In this document: in pieces, positions 58,953 to 64,000 of the stretch
Numbering within the stretch: position 1 is the first letter of the stretch
Layout of the letters: every line of letters starts with the position of its first letter
Source of the DNA: Xanthobacter sp. YC-JY1
Lineage (GTDB): Bacteria > Pseudomonadota > Alphaproteobacteria > Rhizobiales > Xanthobacteraceae
Length of the DNA: 64,000 nucleotides
Reading direction: 5' to 3'
NCBI RefSeq assembly: GCF_021730305.1
Contig: NZ_CP032674.1
Location: forward strand, 3,271,001 to 3,335,000
Notes under the pieces: generated by a model
The model's database searches: none
What the model was told of the DNA's origin: nothing
Seen by the model: only the letters and a program-made list of their open reading frames with translations
Position numbers and translations under genes: made by a program

Positions 58953-59812
58953 GGCTCACCGCGCCGGATGACGTAGGCATTGCCGAGATCCCTGGTCGCG
59001 GCGATGCCGAGGATGCGCCGGCGCTCGTCCTTCCAGGCGAGGGCCACCTGGGCGGACACGTCGTCGAGGTCGGTCGGATGGCCGGGCGCATAAGCATCGA
59101 GCCGCACCACGTTCCAGCCGTCCCTGGAGGGCAGCACGCGCCACTCGCCCTGCGGCAGCGCCACCAGCGCCTCCACGAACGGCGCGCCGAACGACGGTTC
59201 CAGCGACTTGCGGGGCCGCTCGCCGAAGATCAGCGCGCGGTTCTGGGTCTCCTCGGATTCCTCGCCGGCGAGAATCTGCTCCAGCGTCTCGTGCGCGTCC
59301 GCCTCGGCGTTCGGGCCGGTGAAGGGCACGGAGATGAAGCTGATGGTCTCGGGCACGTCATACTGCGCCCGGCGCTTCTCGTACCAGGCTTCAAGCTCGG
59401 TGCGAGTCGGCTCCTTGACCTCGACGCCGTTGAAGATGAGCAGGCGCATCTTGTGGACGATGCGGTCGCGGATCATCTCGTCGCCCTTGTCGAGGCCCTG
59501 CGCCAGCGCCTCGCGGAAGGTGATCTCGTTCAGGATCCAGACGTCGACCAGCTTGCGGTATTCGTCCGCCCCCGGCTCGCGGCCCTCGTGGGTGGACTTG
59601 AAGGCATCGACGATGCTCTGGCGCACCTCGGGGGTGACCTCGATGAGCTTTTCCTTCGGGACCGACGGCGTCACCGCCGCATGGGCCGCGAAAATCATGG
59701 CGCCGAGCACCATGAACTGAAGCAGCGGCTCGCCGACCAGCCGCCTGATGAGGCTCTTTTTGCCGGTGCCGGCCGGCGCATCCGCGCTCGTATTCAAACC
59801 CGATGACGTCAA
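58949..59812 (-). CDS. Membrane-anchored PpiC-type peptidyl-prolyl isomerase-like protein
   Basis: This 287-residue protein has one hydrophobic anchor near the N-terminus (LLQFMVLGAMIFAAHAAV), then a SurA/PpiD-like helical part and a rotamase-like C-terminal domain (SLEPSFGAPFVEALVAL; PSRDGWNVVRLD). It would act on proteins in the periplasm. The start is uncertain: a TTG at 59812 with GGGGGACGAG upstream is chosen, while a GTG at 59872 adds 20 unconserved residues. It is the first gene of the HupE operon, divergent from the DUF3604 gene, so a protein of that set may be its client. Confidence 0.82.
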   Translation of the reverse strand: MTSSGLNTSADAPAGTGKKSLIRRLVGEPLLQFMVLGAMIFAAHAAVTPSVPKEKLIEVTPEVRQSIVDAFKSTHEGREPGADEYRKLVDVWILNEITFREALAQGLDKGDEMIRDRIVHKMRLLIFNGVEVKEPTRTELEAWYEKRRAQYDVPETISFISVPFTGPNAEADAHETLEQILAGEESEETQNRALIFGERPRKSLEPSFGAPFVEALVALPQGEWRVLPSRDGWNVVRLDAYAPGHPTDLDDVSAQVALAWKDERRRILGIAATRDLGNAYVIRRGEP

Positions 59813-59985
59813 GACTCGTCCCCCACCCACAGGGCTGCGGAAATGCGCATCCCTGCCACGTCGTGCGTCCACTACTGCTGGCGGCGCATCCCCTAGCGGC
59901 CGACCGGTGTCGGCTTGATGACAGCGCTGCGGCAGACGCAGGGTCCCAGAGGTCTCGCAAGGTTTCCCGGCTCACTTTCCGCGGC

Positions 59986-60017
59986 GTCACAGAACCTTCA
60001 GCACGCGGTCACAGAAC
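59986..60017. promoter_or_regulatory. Direct repeat GTCACAGAAC, 22 bases apart
   Basis: Two exact 10-base copies start 22 bases apart, two helical turns, in the 262-base divergent gap about 60-90 bases before the DUF3604 start. Such same-face direct repeats often bind a response regulator or an activator. No regulator is identified. Confidence 0.5.
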
Positions 60018-60074
60018 GCCGCTAGGAGGCCCTTACGGGCGGACTGGCGTCCGTGGGAAATTAGGGGTTGGAGC

Positions 60075-62009
60075 ATGAAGGGCGGGGTGCTGACACAGCA
60101 GCTCATCGCGGGGGCGTCGGTCCTCGCTGTTGCCGGCGGAGCGGCTTTTGCGCCGACGCAGGCGTTCGCCGACAGCTACATGGCCGGCGACTTCCACAAT
60201 CACACGCCGTGCTCGGACGGCCGCTCGTCGGTCGAGACCATGGTGAAGAAGGCGGTCCAGAGTTACGGCCTGGAATGGCTGGGCGCGGCCGACCACGGCG
60301 GCTCCAGCCCGCGCGACTGCCGCGTGGACGATCCGGAAGGTGACGGCTCCACCACCGGCAAGGGTCGCTTCTTCGATCAGGTCGATGGCCTGGTCATCAA
60401 GGGCAACACCGCCACGTCGCAGGGCCACCGTTCCATGTGGCGCTGGCAGAGCGCGGAAGAGATCATCTTCCCCGAGCTCGTGCGCCTCGCCAAGGAGACC
60501 GGCGTGCCGATGCTGTATGCCGGCATCGAGACCAACGTGCCCGGCCACGAGCACACCTCCATGACGGTCATCGGCAATCAGAAGCCGCAGAACGCCATCG
60601 AGAAGAAGGGCCTGTTCGGCAACAAGAACAAGGACAAGGACACCGGCAACGCGAGCGCCGTGGCCGAGTTCGAGTACCGCTTCGACCGCTCCGACACCGA
60701 CACCGGCCTCGGCGCGCCCAACCACAACTGGACCGGCAAAGTGGCGAACGCCTCCGGTACCGGCTCGGGCACGGCGAACCACCAGAACAAGGCGGTGCCG
60801 TCCGTCCAGTGGCTGCAGAAGTATTATCCGCTCGACAGCTACTACGTCCCCGCGCATCTCGAGCGCGCCGGCGTGTTCAACCCGAACGGCAATAACGGCT
60901 TCAACATCGAGCACCTGCGCGACTTCAACAACGCGGGTCCGACCGTCGCCGTGGGCTTTGAGAGCCAGCCGGGCCATCAGGCCTCCAACAACCGCGGCGA
61001 ATACCGCGCCGGCTTCTGCGGCACGGGCTGCGATTCCGTAGGCGTGACCACCTTCGGCGGCACGGGCATCTATGCCGCCAAGATCGGCGGCGTGTGGGAC
61101 GCACTCCTGGGCGAAGGCCGCAACTGGTTCTTCTTCGCCAGCTCCGACTGGCACAACCGCGGCGCCTTCTCGATCTACGAGCAGGGCACCACCAACGACT
61201 TCTACCCGGGTGAGTTCCAGAAGCTCTACATCCCCCGCCCGAAGAAGTCCGTCACCCTGCGCCCGCAGGTGGTGGTGGACGGCGTGCGCTCCGGCAATTC
61301 CTACTCGGTCCAGGGCGATCTCATCTCCGGTGAACTCACCTACACTGCCAAGGCCGGCCTCGGCGCCAAGGCGGGCATGGGTGATACCCTGGTGGTGAAG
61401 CGCGGCAAGTCGGTGACGCTGACCCTCGAGGTTAACGTGACGGGCGGCCCGAACTACTCGCCCTACAGCTTCAACAACCCGTCGCTGGCGCAGATCGGCA
61501 TCCAGGAGCCGCTCAACAAGCCGACGCTCCGCCAGGTGCAGTTCATCAAGGGTGACGTGACCGGCGTCGTGGCGCCCGGCAGCGCCAACTACACCGCCGG
61601 CACCAATGCCTCGGCGGCGATCATCGCCACCTTCGGCCCGACCACCTGGAAGGCGCGCGGCACCAAGCGCACCATGACCGTCACCATCCCGAACGTGCAG
61701 AACAACATGTACGTCCGCGTGCGTGGCTCCAACTTGCCGGCCTCCGTGCCGGCCGAGACGGACGCCCAGGGCAACCCGCTCAACGACTGGGATCCGGAAA
61801 ACGCCGCGCAGGGCCCGTTCGTGCCCTGTAACGACGCCGCCTGCCCGTCCCACCTCGTGGTGCGCGACGGCCAGAAGATCTCCAGCTACGACGTGGCCGC
61901 GTGGTCGGACCTGTGGTTCTACACGAACCCCATCTTCATCCGCGTCTCCGACCAGCCGGAACTCCTCGTCGAGACCAACGAGAAGCTCGCGGTCTCCCTC
62001 GCCAAGTGA
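60075..62009 (+). CDS. Exported PHP-domain protein (DUF3604)
   Basis: This 644-residue protein has a signal peptide (about 1-33, ending AFADSY). The PHP metal-binding pattern is seen as GDFHNHTPCSDGRSS, LGAADHGG and a late SSDWHNRGAF, so a multi-metal phosphoesterase-like site outside the cytoplasm is predicted. Cys pairs (CGTGCDS; CNDAACP) may form disulfides. GGAG lies before the ATG. The gene is divergent from a PpiC-like and three HupE-type genes, a pattern I recall from other bacteria. The substrate is not known. Confidence 0.85.
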   Translation: MKGGVLTQQLIAGASVLAVAGGAAFAPTQAFADSYMAGDFHNHTPCSDGRSSVETMVKKAVQSYGLEWLGAADHGGSSPRDCRVDDPEGDGSTTGKGRFFDQVDGLVIKGNTATSQGHRSMWRWQSAEEIIFPELVRLAKETGVPMLYAGIETNVPGHEHTSMTVIGNQKPQNAIEKKGLFGNKNKDKDTGNASAVAEFEYRFDRSDTDTGLGAPNHNWTGKVANASGTGSGTANHQNKAVPSVQWLQKYYPLDSYYVPAHLERAGVFNPNGNNGFNIEHLRDFNNAGPTVAVGFESQPGHQASNNRGEYRAGFCGTGCDSVGVTTFGGTGIYAAKIGGVWDALLGEGRNWFFFASSDWHNRGAFSIYEQGTTNDFYPGEFQKLYIPRPKKSVTLRPQVVVDGVRSGNSYSVQGDLISGELTYTAKAGLGAKAGMGDTLVVKRGKSVTLTLEVNVTGGPNYSPYSFNNPSLAQIGIQEPLNKPTLRQVQFIKGDVTGVVAPGSANYTAGTNASAAIIATFGPTTWKARGTKRTMTVTIPNVQNNMYVRVRGSNLPASVPAETDAQGNPLNDWDPENAAQGPFVPCNDAACPSHLVVRDGQKISSYDVAAWSDLWFYTNPIFIRVSDQPELLVETNEKLAVSLAK

Positions 62010-62030
62010 TTGGGAACTGACGAAAGACAA

Positions 62031-62050
62031 GCGCCGGCCACGGCCGGCGC
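62031..62050 (+). terminator. Hairpin after the DUF3604 gene
   Basis: GCGCCGGCC-ac-GGCCGGCGC forms a perfect 9-bp stem 22 bases after the stop. No T-run follows directly, though a T-rich stretch comes about 37 bases on. It may reduce read-through into the next gene. Confidence 0.5.
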
Positions 62051-62117
62051 GAGACCTTCGGATGCCGGGGGCCTTCGGGTCTCCGGCTTCTTTCGCTTTC
62101 AGGGAACGGTTTCTGTC

Positions 62118-64000
62118 ATGTCCCAGGTTCAGGCTTCGGAACCCGAATCCGCCGCGCCGCAACGCCTGACGCTCGGCCAAAACGCCCGCACGGGCATCGC
62201 CATCGCGCTGGTCGCGACCCTCTCAGGCTTTGCCGGCCTCGGTTATGAGATCGTCTGGACCCGGATGCTGGCGGTCAGCCTCGGCCACGAACTGGTGGCG
62301 GTGCTGGGGGTCATCTCGGCTTTGTTCGGCGGCCTCGCGCTGGGCAGCCTGCTGCTCGGCCGCGCCATCGCCGGGAGCGGCCGGCCGGCCGTCTGGTATG
62401 CGGGGTTGGAGCTGATGATCGGCGCGTGGGCGCTGGTTCTCATCGGCGCAACGCCGCTCTTCGGCGACTTTGTGCCCGCGCTGGTGCCGGTGGATGCCTC
62501 GGCGCTGCGGCAATGGTCCGTTGCCTTCGCTCTGCCCTTCGTGCTGCTGCTGCCGGCGACCCTCGCCATGGGCGCCACCCTGCCGGCGCTGGAGGCCGTG
62601 CTGGCGCCGCGTCTCGCCTCAGGCGCGGCGGTGGGGCACGTCTATGCGGCCAACACGTTCGGCGCGGTGGCGGGAACGCTGGCCACCGCCTTCCTCATCA
62701 TTCCCGCGCTCGGCCTCTCCGCCACGCTGGTGCTGTGCGCCGTGCTGAATGCGGTGTGCGCCGCGGCCATGCTGGCCGTGGCCCGCGAGTCGGCCTCAGC
62801 GCCAGCGGCACGCCCGATTCGCGCGCCCGAGACCGGCTCCGCCTCGCTCCCGGTGCTGGCACCCCTGTTCCTCACCGGCCTCCTCGGCATCGGCTACGAG
62901 GTGCTGACGGTGCGGGTGCTGAGCCAGATTTTGGAAAACACCATCTACACCTTCGCCGTGCTCCTGGCCTGCTACCTCGCGGGCACCGCGCTGGGCGCCG
63001 CCCTCTATGCCCGGTGGCGATCCATTCGCGGGCCGGGCGCGGACGGCACAGTAGTCTTCCTCGTCACCCTCACCGCCCTTGCCTGCCTCGGCGGCGCGGC
63101 GCTGCTCGGGGCCTCGGGGCAGATTCTCTCGGCCCTCAAGGCTGCGCTGCCGGTGACGGTGGCCGGACGTCTTTCCGCCGAGCTTGCCATGGCCGCCGTG
63201 GCCTTCCTGCCGCCGACGATCGCCATGGGCGCCCTGTTCACGGCGCTTGCCCAGCGCGCATCCGACCGGCTCGGCGGCGTCGGGCCGGGGCTGGCGGCCA
63301 ATACGCTGGGGGCGGCGCTCGCGCCCATGCTGTTCGGACCGGTGTTGCTGCCGCTGATGGGCGCGAAATATGCCTTCGCGCTCCTCGCCGCCGCCTATGT
63401 GCTGGCGCTGCCGCTCCGGAACCGCGCCGCGCTGGCCGGTGGCGGACTGACGCTGGCGGCGACGCTGGCGCTGGTGCTCGCGCCCGTTTCCCTGCGATTC
63501 GTGCAGGTGCCGGAAGGCGGCGCGCTGGAATGGCACCGCGACGGCGTGATGGCGGCGGTGAGCGTGGTGCGCAATGCCGCCGGAGACCGTCATCTTCAGG
63601 TGAACAACCATTTCCGCATGGGCGGCAGCGCCTCCATGCGCTCGGACCACCGGCAGGCGCACATCCCCCTGCTGCTGCATCCCAACCCGCGCAGCGCGCT
63701 GTTCCTCGGCCTCGGCACCGGCGCCACCCTCTCCGCCGCCGGCGACCATCCCGGCCTCAGGATAGAGGGCGTGGAGCTGGTGCCCGAGGTGGTGGAGAGC
63801 TTCCCCTATTTCGAGCGCACGCCGCCGCGCCTCGCCGGCAACCCGGACATCCGCATCCATGTGGCCGACGCCCGCCGCTTCGTGCGCGCCGGCACCGCGC
63901 CCTATGACGTGATCGTCGCCGACCTCTACCACCCCTCCGTGGATGGCTCCGGCGCCCTCTATGCCCGCGAGCATTTCGCCGCCATCCGCGACCGCCTCGC
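62118..64000 (+). CDS. Membrane protein fused to a spermidine-synthase-like domain (partial)
   Basis: About 627 residues are visible and the frame is open at the window end. The first part has many membrane segments arranged as two related halves (SGFAGLGYEIVWTRMLAVSL and LTGLLGIGYEVLTVRVL). A cytoplasmic domain follows with the Rossmann pattern LFLGLGTGATLSAAG and VELVPEVVESFPYFE, as in spermidine synthases. Fused proteins of this type are widespread, and their polyamine activity is unproved. The ATG at 62118 is preceded by AGGGAA at a long distance. It is 108 bases after the DUF3604 gene on the same strand. Confidence 0.85.
   Translation, partial: MSQVQASEPESAAPQRLTLGQNARTGIAIALVATLSGFAGLGYEIVWTRMLAVSLGHELVAVLGVISALFGGLALGSLLLGRAIAGSGRPAVWYAGLELMIGAWALVLIGATPLFGDFVPALVPVDASALRQWSVAFALPFVLLLPATLAMGATLPALEAVLAPRLASGAAVGHVYAANTFGAVAGTLATAFLIIPALGLSATLVLCAVLNAVCAAAMLAVARESASAPAARPIRAPETGSASLPVLAPLFLTGLLGIGYEVLTVRVLSQILENTIYTFAVLLACYLAGTALGAALYARWRSIRGPGADGTVVFLVTLTALACLGGAALLGASGQILSALKAALPVTVAGRLSAELAMAAVAFLPPTIAMGALFTALAQRASDRLGGVGPGLAANTLGAALAPMLFGPVLLPLMGAKYAFALLAAAYVLALPLRNRAALAGGGLTLAATLALVLAPVSLRFVQVPEGGALEWHRDGVMAAVSVVRNAAGDRHLQVNNHFRMGGSASMRSDHRQAHIPLLLHPNPRSALFLGLGTGATLSAAGDHPGLRIEGVELVPEVVESFPYFERTPPRLAGNPDIRIHVADARRFVRAGTAPYDVIVADLYHPSVDGSGALYAREHFAAIRDRL

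Noticed and set aside
60033-62180. A 715-residue minus-strand frame opposite the DUF3604 gene
   Set aside because: The plus-strand gene has a signal peptide and PHP motifs; the antisense frame has none and low-complexity composition.

Overview
The window is GC-rich chromosomal DNA (about 70% by eye) from an alphaproteobacterium of the Hyphomicrobiales, most like Xanthobacteraceae (Xanthobacter/Azorhizobium/Ancylobacter type). This rests on gene order and family types: a YjeT/DUF2065-degP pair, the set degP-response regulator-histidine kinase-glnE, a hisZ-hisG pair with a long HisG, and a ScfR/PccR regulator divergent from pccB. No rRNA, tRNA, CRISPR array, prophage or intact insertion sequence was seen. 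The genus is an inference.

Layout. 1-5.3 kb: the end of a YjeT-like gene, a Do-family periplasmic protease, a glutamyl-tRNA synthetase, and an exported SH3 protein with collagen-like and Gln-rich repeats. 5.4-18.3 kb: the propionyl-CoA to succinyl-CoA route (pccR, pccB, pccA, a cyclopropane fatty acid synthase, mutA, a small unknown gene, mutB), then a small Cys/His protein and a metallo-beta-lactamase-fold hydrolase. Two families of paired inverted repeats occupy the gaps in this region.

18.3-34.6 kb is an accessory catabolic island and the best candidate for an undescribed system. The leftward operon encodes a UbiD-family decarboxylase, a three-gene ABC importer and UbiX, the enzyme that makes the UbiD cofactor. 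A MarR regulator lies upstream. The rightward operon encodes a GntR/FCD regulator, a second ABC importer, a medium-chain reductase, a PaaI-like thioesterase, a glyoxalase-like protein, an acyl-CoA ligase-type enzyme, a Cds1-like PLP enzyme and a gamma-glutamyltransferase-family enzyme without a signal peptide. Together they suggest import, activation and decarboxylation of a carboxylic acid, with possible handling of a thiol or glutathione-like conjugate. The substrate cannot be read from the sequence.

34.7-44.5 kb: dxs, two glycosyltransferases, a membrane lipase-like protein with an isoprenylcysteine methyltransferase-like protein, xseB, a small membrane protein, hisZ-hisG, and a small exported protein. 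44.7-46.6 kb: two TauE/SafE-family permease genes, the second broken by a frameshift. 46.6-56.5 kb: pepN, glnE, a two-component system and a second Do protease.

56.7-64 kb: a tight operon of a PpiC-like membrane-anchored protein and three HupE/UreJ-type membrane proteins, one of which has lost the usual metal-binding motifs. It is divergent from an exported PHP-domain (DUF3604) protein and a membrane protein fused to a spermidine-synthase-like domain that runs off the window.
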